Shown here: piece by piece, positions 21,366 to 37,942 of the stretch
Layout: each line of letters starts with the position of its first letter
Position numbering within the stretch: position 1 is the first letter of the stretch
Origin: Mesostigma viride
Taxonomy: Eukaryota > Streptophyta > Mesostigmatophyceae > Mesostigmatales > Mesostigmataceae
Direction of reading: 5' to 3'
Assembly: GCA_009746045.1 (NCBI GenBank)
Contig: RPFO01000579.1
Span: 62,001-126,000 of the forward strand
DNA length: 64,000 bases
The notes under the pieces: model-generated
Databases searched by the model: none
The model's input: the letters and a program-made list of their open reading frames with translations, nothing else
Told to the model about the DNA's origin: nothing
Program-made: the position numbers and the translations under genes

Positions 21366-23391
21366 TTGAATTGAATTGAATTGAATTGAATTGTAACATA
21401 ACTCCGTTGGGAGTATATGTAGCACATAGCCCAGAGAAGGGGCATATGGCCTATCACACATTCTAAGCTACTTCGTGCAAGGGTGGGAATGTAAACAACA
21501 CTTGCTCTAGGTGCACTAGGCCACCTGCACCACCCAGAGTTTCAGGCAACACCCAGCTAAGGGGAGCCTGTCATAGGTGGGGAAGATCAACATAGCTATA
21601 CAAAGAAGCTAGGGCATGGCTCTCAGCAGAGAGTTACTCCCTGCATGGGCACAACATAACTAAATAAAGCTAGGCATCATCTGGAGTGTGGCTCATCATA
21701 GGCACACATGTACATGATTAAATAAAGCGCGTGGCTTAGCTGGGATAGGGCCTCTAGGAGGCGTACATGTACATGGCCACGGTCTATCTATTCTACACTA
21801 CTACTGCTGTATTCCCCTAAGCTGGGGCGTCTGGAGTCGCTGGGGCCGCGGGGGTCGCCTGCCAGGGCTTGTGGCCGACGTAGATGGCCGCCCACTTCCA
21901 GTACACCGGCTGCCCCGCCTTGGTCTGCCGGAGCTGGAGGTAGGTCGGCCATAGCTCCCGTCGCCGTTGTTGCTGCGCCAGGGTCAAGTCGTCGTCAACA
22001 GTGATGGTGAAGAGAGTCTTCTCGAGCCGCTTGCGGCGTCGGAGAAAAGAAATCTGGTCCGCCGGGGTCTTAAAGGTAAGAAGGAGCGGGGGCGCCCCTG
22101 CCTTACCCCGCGCGCGGGGAAGGCGGTGGGCGACCAGGTCGATCTCACCATTAAGACCCATGCGACCAAGGATTTCTCTCTCAAACGCACGCGTAAGCTT
22201 CTCCGAATTCTCACCTTCCTCCATGTCGAAGTTCTTGACAGTGACGTTGAGGCTGCGCTTGGCGAGCTCGGCCTCCTCGCGGAGGTCAAGCGTCTGCCGT
22301 TGAAGCTGGGCTGCGACGGCGGAGGTGGTGGAGGTGGTGTGTTGCTTAAGCATGTCCGCCGGCCCAGGTGGTGATGGGAGGAGCATCGCCGGCCAGGCCA
22401 GCAGGGGCTGGCTTGGCGGCAATGTCCTTCACCGCCTGGGCGGTGAGGCCTGCGGTGTTCTGCAGAACCTCGATAGCGATGGCGTTGTCCTTAAGACGCT
22501 GGTCGATGTCACGGAGCTGGGCGGTGATGGAGTCGGTGGGGGCGGAGGGGGGGGGGTGGAGGCGAGGAGGGTGGCGGTGGCGGTGACGGTGGTGGAAATG
22601 TGAGGGAGCTCAGCAGCCAGCGTGCCTCCAATTGCCGCCACATCTGCAGCAATGGGCGTCACGTGCTGTGAGAGGGCGGCGTGGAGGTGGTGGACGAAGG
22701 TGGATTCGGTAATGGGGGCGGGGTGCAGAAGGTCCTCGGCCGAGCGCTTAGTGAGGGTAAAGAGAGCTGCGAGCTGAAGGCGGGGGCGAGACCAGCCGGC
22801 CAGGTTGGTCGAAGAAGGGACGTCTGATACGCGGTGGGAAAACCGGCCGTCAGCTCCGTTGCGGAAAAAGTGGGTGTTGAGATGGAGTTGCTGGCACAGG
22901 GCCAGCAGTGAGGCGTGTGACCCGTAAAACACGAGCTCCAGTATCTTGATGGGTGCATGGCATGTCGAAAAAGGCAGGCCTGTTGACGTCGAAGGTGGTA
23001 AAGAGCCTGTCGACGTCAAAATCACGCTCAGACCAGCCAGGTTCGCATGGGCGACTGCGCTTTGGGTCAGGCGATGCAGAGGGCGAGGAGAGCCCGGGAG
23101 GGTTCTGGGCGACCACCAGTGCGCGACTAGTGTCACCACCGCCTTCCGGCCCTGATGGCGAAGCTGCGGCCGTAGCTGCAGACGTATTTTCAGTGCCGAG
23201 CGCAGCCGTCAGGCTGCGTTGCGTCGATGGGCGTTTGCTCATCGTATATTGCGTAATAGCGTCGGAAAATTATATCAGCATGTGCGTCGTAGAAAGACGC
23301 ATCGATTGTGATATTCACGGCTAAATTCGGTGCTCAAACGTGAAAGTTATGAGCTCCGCCGTCAGCCATGGCTATCTCGTGGCTCGTGGCT
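21366..23391 (-). mobile_element. ORF1-only LINE derivative with repeat-E type 3' end
   Basis: Minus-strand element with, in order, a 5' region (23391-23243), ORF1 (23242-21817), a 3' region equal to repeat E (about 21808-21413), a hairpin (ACTCCCAACGGAGT core, about 21396-21412) and an AATTC tail of about six units (21366-21395). No endonuclease or RT lies between ORF1 and the tail. It may be a non-autonomous LINE that depends on RT from elsewhere, or the product of a rearrangement with copy B2, which shares its 5' end. Confidence 0.6.
21817..23242 (-). pseudogene. LINE ORF1 (L1 ORF1p-like), copy B
   Basis: Starts MSKRPSTQRSLTAALGTE at 23242. It continues with FDVDRLFTTFDVNRPAFFDM, shifts frame near 22960 into ILELVFYGSHASLLALCQQL, then a Thr/Ala-rich stretch predicted to be coiled coil, and shifts again near 22425. 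The C-terminal block (22240-21830) has VKNFDMEEGENSEKLTRAFE, the FKTPADQISFLRRR strand and TVDDDLTLAQQQRRRELW, the ORF1p-like RNA-binding module. It ends at 21817. Two frameshifts make it inactive as read, unless they are sequencing errors. Confidence 0.75.
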
Positions 23392-23392
23392 A

Positions 23393-23998
23393 TGGAATGG
23401 AATGGAATGGATGGTGTAAGCTATCTAGGTCCTAGTTACAGGGGTGTGGGCACCGCGGCCCGAATCGCTATGAATGCCATACGCGGTCACACGCGGAGCC
23501 CCCACAGACTTGTGGGTGGTCTCCTTCATCACTACTTGCCACTTTTGCGCGCCATCTGCCTCCATATTACAGAAAAAACAGGAGGCTGCCCGGGTGTGAG
23601 CCCGGCACATCTAGTGTAGCACATGCCGAGTCTATCACGAAAAGTCCACGGGTGGCGGCCCTGCCGTGCGCGGCCTGGGGCACGCCAGGTGAGGACAGTA
23701 TCGCCCAGGCTGGGCGGGCTTGGTGCCAGCTAGTCTATCTGATGTATCTACCTGATCTGTGCGGGCCAGGTGCCCGGCTAGGCCCAGGCGCCTGTGCCTA
23801 ATAATGTCGGAAACATAGGGCAAATCAGCGTACAAATCCTCATTACTAATGTGCAAACCAAAGGGGATGTTAAGGGCCTTGCTCAGGATCTTGGTGATGG
23901 TGCCGTCGAGTCGTTGCTCCAGCTCCTGCGTCAGTGTCCAGGTCTCGGCGCCGTAGGTCAGGATCGTCAGAATGACGACCTTGAAGAGGTCACGCTTG
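23393..23998 (-). mobile_element. LINE copy C, severely 5'-truncated
   Basis: Covers only the ORF2 C-terminal end (MQELEQRLDGTITKILSKAL-like and LHISNEDLYADLPYVSDIIR, 23998-23640) and the 3' UTR ending in CCATCCATTCCATTCCATTC (23412-23393). It is collinear with 16385-16995 of LINE A on the opposite strand. Loss of the 5' part is typical of target-primed reverse transcription. Confidence 0.85.
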
Positions 23999-25817
23999 TT
24001 AACTGAATGGCGAAGTGGATTGACAACGTACAGCAACTAGCTCCCGCTGTCAAAAACTTGGGACGACGTGTCTAACTTGAAATTAATATTAAGTTACACA
24101 ACGAGAAAAAAGAAACAAAAAGACTGTGTACACAACTTGGGAGTGCACAATTTCATGCTTTGCACATAAGATTTTCTAAAATTTATTTCATTGGTTTTTT
24201 TTTTTGGGGGGGTTTCAGTAAACAGTTGGTAAAATTTTGGTAGCTTGCAGCCTTCCTTACCATTCATTAGGAAGGCTCGTACTCACTCACCCTGACGGTT
24301 CTTGTGTTGGTCGCCTCCTTCGAAAAATGTCAGCAAAAGCTCAAGAGACTCCCAACATCAGACCAACGTAAACCAGAAAGGACCATTTCACAGCACTCTC
24401 TCCTAGTCTACCTATGATTAGATAACAACAGCATGGCCACGTATGCTACGTAGCACCCTCCAAATACAGCAAATACTCGAAAAGCAAAAATGAGGCCTTC
24501 TAATCCACTCTTTGGCAGCAATGGTGCACCTTCAATGCTGCGCATTCCCCCCCCCCTGGCCCACAAAATTGAATGTCCCAAGATCGAGGCCTGCTGTCGC
24601 GCCAACAGCCCAAGCACACAGACCTGGATGCCTACTTACGTGCAGGCATCCCTGCCCAGCTCCTGCGCATATTGGTCCGCCTTGTCCCCAACAGCCAAAC
24701 AACCTACTCCCTTGGACCAACCAAAATGTCATGCCATGTGATGTACCGCTCCCTCGAGGAAAATTGACGGCCCTTGCCAATGTGCAGGGGCGTCATTGCC
24801 TCTCCGAGGTCCCCACCACCACCCCACCCCGAAATAATAAAGCCCATGCTACAGAATACAAGCTGGACCCCCCCGACCTGAAAACCTGAGACGAGGCCTC
24901 GAACCAGGGTAATCATACAGCCACGCCCTTCCCACAAAATTGTGCATCGGGCTTTATTCCCCCCACGCACCACCGCCGTAAGTCTGTAACCTCCACGGCC
25001 GCCTATCAGGCGACAAGGTCTGCCCCAGTCGCCCGACAGCCCGCCACGTCTTATTCAAACCGGAATAAGACCGACCAGAGGAACGGTTGCCTTGCGCAGC
25101 GACAGCAGCCGCGTCCCCTGGGACCCTGCAGGCCATCTCGGCGCCGCACCGCACCACCAGGGCGCATCTACATGCCGCTGATTCCTCTCTGCTGGCAACC
25201 TCCCTCAATGGGGCCTGGTGCTAATGGTAAAAAACATGCACGTCTGTGCCTGGACAACACGCCACCTGGTGCTCCCTGACTGGTGTCTCGGGCATGGCCG
25301 ACGGCCACGCCCACACATCCCCGTCAATCTGCTCCGCCACGATCCGGGAGCGAGTTCGAACCTTCCCGGCCAGACTCCAAACCCAGCGCGTCCACACCTG
25401 CACGCGCAGTGGGTACACAGTATTACTCACAACAGTGCTGGGGCATGATGCCTCAGCATCATGCCCCATCACATGCCTCAGCTGCCTTCCCTCCCCCCCC
25501 CCCCCCCCCCCCCCAACCCGCGGTCACCGCAAGTGCGGCCTTGCCTTAGCATGCAGGCACTCTGTGACACTGCCAGTCGCCAGGTCAGACACTTCCAAGT
25601 GTGACCCCCCTCTTCAGCGCACACCACCCCTCTGCGCCTCCTCTGCACTTCACCAACCCTACTATAAGTGCGCTTCAGAGCCCTACTACAAGCTGCCTTT
25701 CTCGGCCCGCCTGTCGCTAGGCCAGGCCCCCTTCTCCGCTAGGCCAGCCCCCATCAGCCCATCATGGAGCTCGTGACACTCCTCGCCACCCGCCACGAAA
25801 GGAACAACGCCCGTGCG
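23999..25817. other. Intergenic region downstream of the ACT kinase
   Basis: No gene recognised; several short ORFs on both strands lack domains. It contains a T/G run (about 24189-24212) and a poly-C run (25495-25515). Part of it must be the kinase 3' UTR. Confidence 0.5.
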
Positions 25818-30514
<4,697 letters not shown>

Positions 30515-32640
30515 GGTTTTCTTGGCCAGACTGTCTGAGGAACGACCCGCGGAGATGGCGGGAGGGGGCAATTCAGGCCGCAAGGCCACGGCCTGCCCAC
30601 GGTATTCGTCGGTGGCAACCAGCGTTGCCGATTGTGAATGCGCTAGGGAATAAACAAGCCGACTACTTATAACTTTTTCTCGCTCTTCTCCCTCAACTTA
30701 TCGCCGCTCCTCTGACTCTACCCCTATTCCAATCCAATCTGATACGGGCACAGCGACAGGTTCCCTCAGCCAGCAGGCAGTCTCACAACGAAATGCTCAG
30801 GAGGAAAAGACGTCTCATCACTAAGGTAACTCCGGCATCGCCGTTGACATCAGGAAGCGGGAACGTCACAGGAAGACGTGCTCCTTCTGTTCTTTTCGTG
30901 GTGGCGGATATTCCGTTGGCTGCGGAGAAAATAACGGGCCGCCAAGAACGCGTTGAAAAAGGCCCGGCTGTGATTCCTCATTGAGTCTGCCACGTTAGAC
31001 GTGGCTGCCAACGTGGCACGGGGCAATATTTTTGCATGGATCCTGGGCGGGGAAAGTCGAACTGAAAGGAAAGGCGAACAATTTCAAAAACTTCGTTGAC
31101 AAGCCGTACTAACGAAAAAACGGAGTATATACGTCGAAGCGGTGTGATACTGATATGTCCTAATTGCCACGTGGGACAATTCAATGAAAAGCGAGTTGTC
31201 CCACAAAAAGGCGTTGCTGAATGCTGAGTATGTGATCACATCCGTTGCCGACTGGGCCATACATACTGATGAACTGGGCGATGATACCGGTACTCCACTA
31301 AGCGCACGCCCTGAACAAATCAGTCGAAAAGTCAAATTCGTTGTCAGAAATCTCCACACTCCGCCACGCGGGCGCCGCCGGCTGAGCGTCATTGATAGAG
31401 ATATCCAAGGATAGCGTCATTTCCCGATTCCTGGTAGAAACTTCCCCACGTGCCCAGGCCGGGATGGCATGCCCGCTTCCTTTTGAGGCACGTGTCCGCC
31501 CATTGGGCAGCCCCGCATGCGCGCAATCAAGGGAGATCCTTGTGTAAAGGTTTCTCAGAGTGATGCCAGCCGGATGCCAGCCGGCATGGATGCTGGGCGC
31601 AGCGGTGCCGACTGCCGAGAGCTCTGCCGAGATACGATGAAGATCCGATAGGCAATTGGGCCCGAGACATAAGAGAGACGTACTTACATGTAATTCTGAA
31701 CGATTTGATTCGCAACCTGGGTATTTTATTTTACCTTGGTTATTTTACGTGACGGGGAGAGAACTCAGCTGGATGACATGGCCACTTCTGGTCATGAGCC
31801 CGAATGCACGTCATGACTTTGGAGCTGGATTCGGTCTCGATGCTCGAGTGACGGAGCCTGCTCAGGGCACCATCTCACCCGCACGGAACCCCGCAATTAT
31901 GTGACTTAGGATGCTGAACTGAGATGGATTTTACCTTGTGTGGTTAGGGCTTGGGGTGGGTTTGCAACGCTACCACAGTCCAACACTGTTGGAGCTGTGC
32001 TGCTTTCAGCCATTAGGCAACTGGTCCGAGAAAAGGAGTGCAGGCGGTGGCGCGGGGCCTACGCAGAAAAGAAAAAGAAAGCCGAGGTTACGGTAATGTA
32101 TGCCACGTGCTCCGTGTCTTTCTTCCGTTTCCCAATCGAGCCGTCCCACGTGCTCCACGCGCACGTGGCTTCCACCGCAGTTTTCTCAGCCAAAGCTTGT
32201 GCTATAGCCCCGTCCGGCTAGCGCCTTCCACCTCGGTCGCACCGTCCCAGGCATACTGATTGCTCCGCCAGGAGCGAGTCAGTGAAAGCATCCAACCCCT
32301 CGGTAATAGACTGCGACAGTTGGTTTTAGCCGGTCATCCTCTTAAGCGAAGTTTTTTAGAACTACATTGCATTCCTTCCATGAACCGTTCGCGGAACAAA
32401 GCAGTTGTGGGTCTAGATTTCCTGCCAGCTGGTCATGAAAGAAGTCCTGGAGAGCAGCAGCCTCACCCCTTGGTGTCGGTAAAATACTTATCGGTACTTT
32501 TCGGGGATACCTTTCATCCCTTAGTGCACAACAAGAAGGGGGTAGGGACCACGGCCTTCTCTCATTCAAAGGCAGGCCAGAGTTCAATTGAACTGCTCAC
32601 GGGGAGAGTCTAGCAGCTACTGTGGGTATATAATAAAACT
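30515..32640. other. Region upstream of the kinase without recognised genes
   Basis: It should contain the kinase promoter. ORFs at 31184-31414, 32260-32613 and 32342-32587 (-) have no recognisable domain and no supporting codon pattern. No RNA gene seen. Confidence 0.4.
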
Positions 32641-32967
32641 TCGATCGTCACAGCGGAGGCAGTAAGGCTGCACCATCCATCCATCCATCCATCCATCCAT
32701 CCATCCATCCATCCATCCATCCATCCATCCATCCATCCATCCATCCATCCATCCATCCATCCATCCATCCATCCATCCATCCATCCATCCATCCATCCAT
32801 CCATCCATCCATCCATCCATCCATCCATCCATCCATCCATCCATCCATCCATCCATCCATCCATCCATCCATCCATCCATCCATCCATCGGGGTTAACTA
32901 ATGCTCCTTGTCATCCTAATGGGGGCATGAGTTTAATTAATGAATTAAGTAGTTAGTTAATTAATCA
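32641..32967 (+). mobile_element. 5'-truncated LINE 3' end with expanded CCAT array
   Basis: In plus orientation: a CCAT microsatellite (32673-32889), GGGGTTAACTAATGCTCC, a diverged copy of the hairpin and a TTTAATTAATGAATTAA tail. It matches the minus strand of 20570-20980. No target duplication was found. Confidence 0.7.
32673..32889 (+). repeat. (CCAT)n microsatellite, about 54 units
   Basis: A pure tetranucleotide run inside the LINE-derived element, the complement of the array at 20637-20972. Confidence 0.97.
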
Positions 32968-34157
32968 GGTTGTTTCAGATGAGGTCCCTGCTGGTTCCTT
33001 GCGGACTGGCAAGCCAGGGAGATATCTTCTTACATGGTCAGGCCCTGCCGACCATGTAAGAACCTGTTAGGCGACGCAGTGGCCAACATTGGACATATCG
33101 CCATATGTTTGTACTGCTGCAGTTTTCCTTCTTGGAGCGATCCAGTGTTGACATGCAATCCAATACGTGGACCTTGGATGGAGAATCTGGAGTGGCCAGA
33201 TTTGCATGGGATGGAGAATCTGGGGTGGCCAGATTTTGGAGATCAGTTTTTACTACGTGCTTGCACTGATCCAGTTGTGGGAGACCTTGTCTTGGACGCG
33301 TGGAATTGGTGCAGTCTACCTACTTTCTATGGATCCAGTTTGGGATGTGCAGATATGGCACAGTGTTTGTTGCTAGTGGGATAGGCAGAGAGAATCTGTT
33401 ATGATGCTTACTGTGATGGGCATGGCGGATTCCATGAGTGAGCCCTCGCAACACTGTGGTTCCTTATTCTCTGCTTATATGTCTTTTGAGGCCATACTTG
33501 CCTTTCTTTAGAAGACACTTCCTGTACCAGCATATCCAGTTCCAGTTGTTTTTCCAATTCCAGATCTGCTTCCAGTTGCTATTTCCAGTTCCAAGTTCCA
33601 GTTCTAGTCCTGTTTCCAGACTTTTTCAGTCTTCAGCTTTAAGGCGGCTGTTCCTTTCACCTGCCTTGTTTGATACCAGTTGTGATGACGTTGTACTTGG
33701 ATAGTACTAGGGTCTTTTCTCTGTCATGAGTTGCAGGATGAGCCCAGTACCAGTTCGTCTTTTCTCTGGCTGGAGTCCCAGGAGAAGACAGTAGTTGGTT
33801 TTAAGTATATTTTGGGTTTTGTTTTGTGTTTTTTCTGCGTTTTTGAGTTTTGTGGTAGTGTGACAACTTCCTCCCCAGATAGGATGTGTGTTATGTGTTC
33901 AGGCTGTGAGTCTTGCCCATGAACTCATTTCCCAAGAGGGTTGATGACGCCTTTGTGGTCGAGACTTAAGGCCTGGAGGGATAACTGGGTCATGCGGCCA
34001 GCCTGTGATTTGCAGGCCATTTCCTTTGTCCATAGACTCAGATCCTTTCAGGGTCAATGATGCCGTGTTGGCGGAGACTTGAGGCCTGTGGGGATGCTGG
34101 CAGTCATGCGACTGGTCTGTTTGGCAGAGCTGGTAGCTCTGTTCTTGGGGGGAGGAA
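32968..34157. other. Non-coding region, possibly the 3' part of an LTR retrotransposon
   Basis: No conserved protein found. It contains imperfect TTCCAG-rich repeats (about 33538-33620) and two similar GGTCAATGATG/GGTTGATGACG-GAGACTT-GGCCTG blocks (33941-33975 and 34053-34093). It ends in a purine tract followed by TGTAACA, as at the internal end of an LTR element. Confidence 0.35.
33027..33062. other. Perfect 13-bp inverted repeat (hairpin)
   Basis: TTCTTACATGGTC at 33027-33039 pairs with GACCATGTAAGAA at 33050-33062 around a 10-nt loop. No T-run follows, and the role is unknown. Confidence 0.7.
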
Positions 34158-34422
34158 TGTAACAGTATTTTCTGACAGTGTGTATACTGTTACATCCAAG
34201 TGGACGCGAACTTGTAGTTCAGCGTTCAGTGTAAATGGCCGAGTCCTTGGTACGGCCAAAGTGTTATGATTCCTGGCCTGACTTGACTTTTTGGGACTTA
34301 TATGCGGAGTGCCCTTTTGATGGTCCTTTGTGTTGGGCCCTGGACGGTACGGGACAGTACCTTGTCCAGAATCTATGAGTAATCTGACTGATGTCAGTTA
34401 GTATCTTTCGTAAGTTAGGGGT
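34147..34422 (+). other. Polypurine tract and LTR-like start with terminal hairpin
   Basis: GGGGGGAGGAA (34147-34157) is followed by TGTAACAGTA at 34158-34167, which pairs perfectly with TACTGTTACA at 34185-34194. A purine tract abutting TGTAACA is how a 3' LTR of a Ty3-type element usually begins. The rest is interrupted by LINE D, and a second LTR was not found. Confidence 0.4.
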
Positions 34423-34431
34423 GTAAAGCAT

Positions 34432-36562
34432 TAAATTAAATTAAATTATAACATGACTCCGTTGGGAGATCATGTAGCACATATTCCTGTGGATGGATGG
34501 AGGGGGGGGCAAAGCCGCGAAACCGAACTAATCTAACTCTAAGCTAATCTAATCTAGAAAACCCTACTTATTCTACTCAGCAAAGCGCCCCTTCCGCTTG
34601 GGGGGAGGGGGCTTGCCCACAGGGGCGGGCGTATGAGCCTGGACAATGGTTTTCCACCTCCTCTTGTCCTGCATAGCAGTCCAAGCAAGAGAGAGGGAGT
34701 GAATGCGATTTTCAAACTGCGCTGGGACCACTAGGTCAGCCATCAACTGCTGTGGGTAGGTCATTACATGTTTGCCTACCTTCTTAGGAATGTCCTTAGG
34801 GCCAGGCCAGGTCAGGATATGCCGTCCTGGCTGGCCAAGCCGCTGTGGACAGCCAGACCGAGGGCGGTGTCTACCTGGCTGGTGCGAGCAAGATGTCCTA
34901 CGAATGCTATCCTACGCTGTCTAATCTCGTCCGAAATGCGAGGCATGCCCTGGTACAAAGATTCTAAAGACCTATGCGTGTCAAACTCTACATTCAGGGC
35001 CTGACGGAGCATCCTGGTTACCGTGCCGTTTAGCTTGGCCGCCAGCGTGTCCGTGAGCGTCCATGCCTCGGCGCCATACGTGAGCACCGTGAGGACCAGG
35101 ACCTTGAGGAGCATGCGCTTGCGGTGCTCGCCGAGGGCCTTCGAGTGCCAGTAGGTTTTCAGCGAACGATGCCGAGCCCAAGCCAGGCCGATGTGGGTGT
35201 CCACATCGGCGGCGGTGTCAGGAAGCATGCTTCCCAGCAGTTTAATGCGATCACGAAACGGGACCTCCGTCCCGTCTAGCAGCCGTGGTAGCGGCGGGCG
35301 ACTGGAAGCCCCAATCACCATAGCCTCAGTTTTGACACTAATCTCCAGCCCCACCGCCCGCGCCTCCAAGCCCAGACAGTCCAGCCAGGTCTGAATGTGC
35401 TCGGGGCGCGCGATGAGGGTGGTGTCATCCGCATAAATCAAGTCGGCCAGGCGGTAACCAGGTTTAACCCCGCCGTGCGCGCTGTCGTTAAGGATGTCCA
35501 AGCCAGGCTCGAACCCCTTAAGAGCAGTAAAGCGCGCACGTGCCCGGCGCATGACGTGATCAACGACAATAATGAACAGATATGGGGACAGGACACAACC
35601 TTGCCACACTCCGTGGTGAAGGGGGAATGGTGGGTTGGTGCCTTCGGCAGTCCGCACTACTGCCTGTGAGCCCTCATACAGTCGGCGAATGGCAGCAATA
35701 AACGCAGGTGGCACTCGATCCAGAGCTAGGATGGCCCAAAGAGCCTCCCAGAGGACCGTGTCAAAGGCCTTGATATAGTCAACAAAAATGAAGACCAGCG
35801 GCAAACTGTCAAGGGGAAGGCGACGCACCTCCTCCATCAACCGGCCGGCGCGCGACAAACACAGCCATGACAGTGTTACGACCACGACGGAAACCCATCT
35901 GAGACTCACCCAGGTGTGGGTCCAGCGCGGCTCGGAGCCTGTGCAGCATCATGCGCATGAAGACCTTCAGCGCGGCGCTCTGGACACCCCGGTAGTTACC
36001 GGGGTCAGCAGCAGAGCCCTTCTTGTACAGCATGACGCGGATGGCCGTCTGCCACTCAGCAGGCGGAGGCTCGTCAGAAAGCAGGACACGGTTGCAGAAC
36101 GCCAGCAGAAGATCCCTAACCGCCGGATCAGGGGTCTTCAGCAGCTCAGCAGAAAGGAGTCGGTGGTCGGCACCGACCGCCGCATCGTACCGCAGGCGAG
36201 CAAGGGCGCCGTCCAGTTCCTTCAAAGTGAAGGGGGGGACGGCGTCATCAGTGGCAAGGCAGCCCTCCTGCAAGGCGGGGACTTGGTAGTCCGCGGCCGA
36301 GGAGGGTGGCGCAGGCGGCGGCGGGGGTCCGGCAACACCGAGACGGGCGGCTGTCTCGGGGTGAAGCGGCGGGGGAGGGGCGCGAGCCCCACCTGTCAAG
36401 GCCGAAACATTGTGGGCCAACCAGCGGTCAAGGCTTACCGGCGCCGTGCCGTCCCCCGTGTGCTCCACCGGGGTGCGCTGCCGCCGGCCGCCGAGCCGGT
36501 CGAGGTGGTACCATGTACATGTCCTTGCCCTGGTTGCGAGCTTGGCAGGCCTTGGCATCTGA
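34432..36562 (-). mobile_element. LINE copy D (second LINE subfamily), 5'-truncated, 9-bp TSD
   Basis: A perfect 9-bp target duplication GTAAAGCAT lies at 34423-34431 and 36563-36571. On the minus strand the element has an RT coding region (36558-34573), a short 3' UTR with CCATCCATCC, the hairpin (CTCCCAACGGAG core) and a TTTAATTTAATTTAA tail ending at 34432. It is about 2.13 kb long, with no endonuclease, so it was truncated on insertion. Confidence 0.93.
34573..36558 (-). pseudogene. LINE D ORF2 fragment (reverse transcriptase)
   Basis: The first block, 36558-35809, ends with YKKGSAADPGNYRGVQSAAL and LGESQMGFRRGRNTVMAVFV; the second, 35909-34812, has FVDYIKAFDTVLWEALW, GVWQGCVLSPYLF and the catalytic LIYADD near 35443-35426, then TYGAEAWTLTDTLAAKLNGT; the third, 34764-34573, gives the C-terminus (AWTAMQDKRRWKTIVQAH). 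One frameshift falls near 35860 and another near 34815. It is clearly related to the A-C LINEs but about as different from them as a sister subfamily. Confidence 0.88.
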
Positions 36563-36577
36563 GTAAAGCATATATAT

Positions 36578-36763
36578 GTTAAAAATATAATTACTTACAG
36601 CAGAGTGAAATCACTCAAACCAAAACAAACGCCCAGCTAGAAACCTATATACAGAGCCATGTCAAAGCTCTATACTACGATAAGACCAATGGAAACGCCT
36701 AACGGGAGGAACCTAATAGCCCTGCTGCACCGCAAAATCAGCCCGCGTACGGCGGAGCATGAT
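36578..36763. repeat. 186-bp segment between 17-bp direct repeats
   Basis: GAGTAAAGCATATATAT occurs at 36561-36577 and 36764-36780. The segment between may be an insertion with a 17-bp duplication or a deletion remnant; no inverted ends are seen. Confidence 0.4.
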
Positions 36764-37279
36764 GAGTAAAGCATATATATAGAGAACCTTACCGGTTCAT
36801 CTGTGTTCTGATTGGCTGAGACCTGTAGGATTGCGTTGGACTCCTCTGTATTGCTTCTACTAACGGGACTATTTCGTCAACCGGTTGACGAAGTTTGAAA
36901 ATAGTAGTAAAATAGTCAACCATTTTGGGCAATTCGTCAACCACATTCGTCAACCAACTCGGCAATTCGTCAACCAATTGACGAATATGTTCCGAAGTTC
37001 GTCAACCGGTTTGACGAAATTTTTAGGGTATTCGTCAACCACCCAAGTCCTGAAGGCCAGACCTAAGGTCCAGCGGCGCGGCGTCAGGCCGTCAGCCCGT
37101 ACCATCTGAATCCTAGGTACGCTGCAGTTGGAGTTGGTTTGGAAAGACAGTACGTCAGTACGGTTCAAAACCATGCTCGGGTACCAAAACTGAAGACGAG
37201 CAAGGCAGGACTTGAGCCGACCAGGGCATGAAAAAATTATCCCTACATGTAAAGACCTGTAATCGCCCTGGGCAATCAT

Positions 37280-37942
37280 GGTATTAATTACGTGACGACC
37301 TCAGGCCGTCTGGCGACTTTCATGTGCGATAAAATATTGCATGCGAAATTGTTTCGATAATGGCGGCGGCGATGTTTAGGTAGTGTTGCATGAGCTAGAG
37401 AATGTCGAAGAAAAACGGTTGGCAGGTTTCAAGACTAGCACCTTAGATGCTCTGTTTAAGAAGCAAGCTGGAGAAATTGTAGAAACAGAAAATATCGTCG
37501 ACCTAGGCCGCAGTTTAGATGGAAAGGAGGGCAGGCAGGGTCGCGACAAACGCAAGAGAGTAGAGCTTTAGGAAGAGGATGGGTCTAATGCGCAGGAAGA
37601 GGAAGATGGCGGTATTAATTACGTGACGACCTCAGGCCGTCTGGCGACTTTCATGTGCGATAAAATATTGCATGCGAAATTGTTTCGATAATGGCGGCGG
37701 CGATGTTTAGGTAGTGTTGCATGAGCTAGAGAATGTCGAAGAAAAACGGTTTGGCAGGTTTCAAGACTAGCACCTTAGATGCTCTGTTTAAGAAGCAAGC
37801 TGGAGAAATTGTAGAAACGGAAAATATCGTCGACCTAGGCCGCAGTTTAGATGGAAAGGAGGGCAGGCAGGGTCGCGACAAACGCAAGAGAGTAGAGCGT
37901 GAGGAAGAGGATGGGTCTAATGCGCAGGAAGAGGAAGATGGC
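37280..37942 (+). repeat. 331/332-bp tandem duplication inside hAT-2
   Basis: Copy 1, 37280-37610, and copy 2, 37611-37942, are nearly identical and both start GGTATTAATTACGTGACGAC. Copy 1 lacks one T in the CGGTTTGG run and has a TAG where copy 2 has GTGAGG, so its ORF is broken while copy 2 is open. Confidence 0.95.

Noticed and set aside
24490..25776. ORFs downstream of the kinase
   Set aside because: Pro/Cys-rich translations without motif, partly over poly-C runs.
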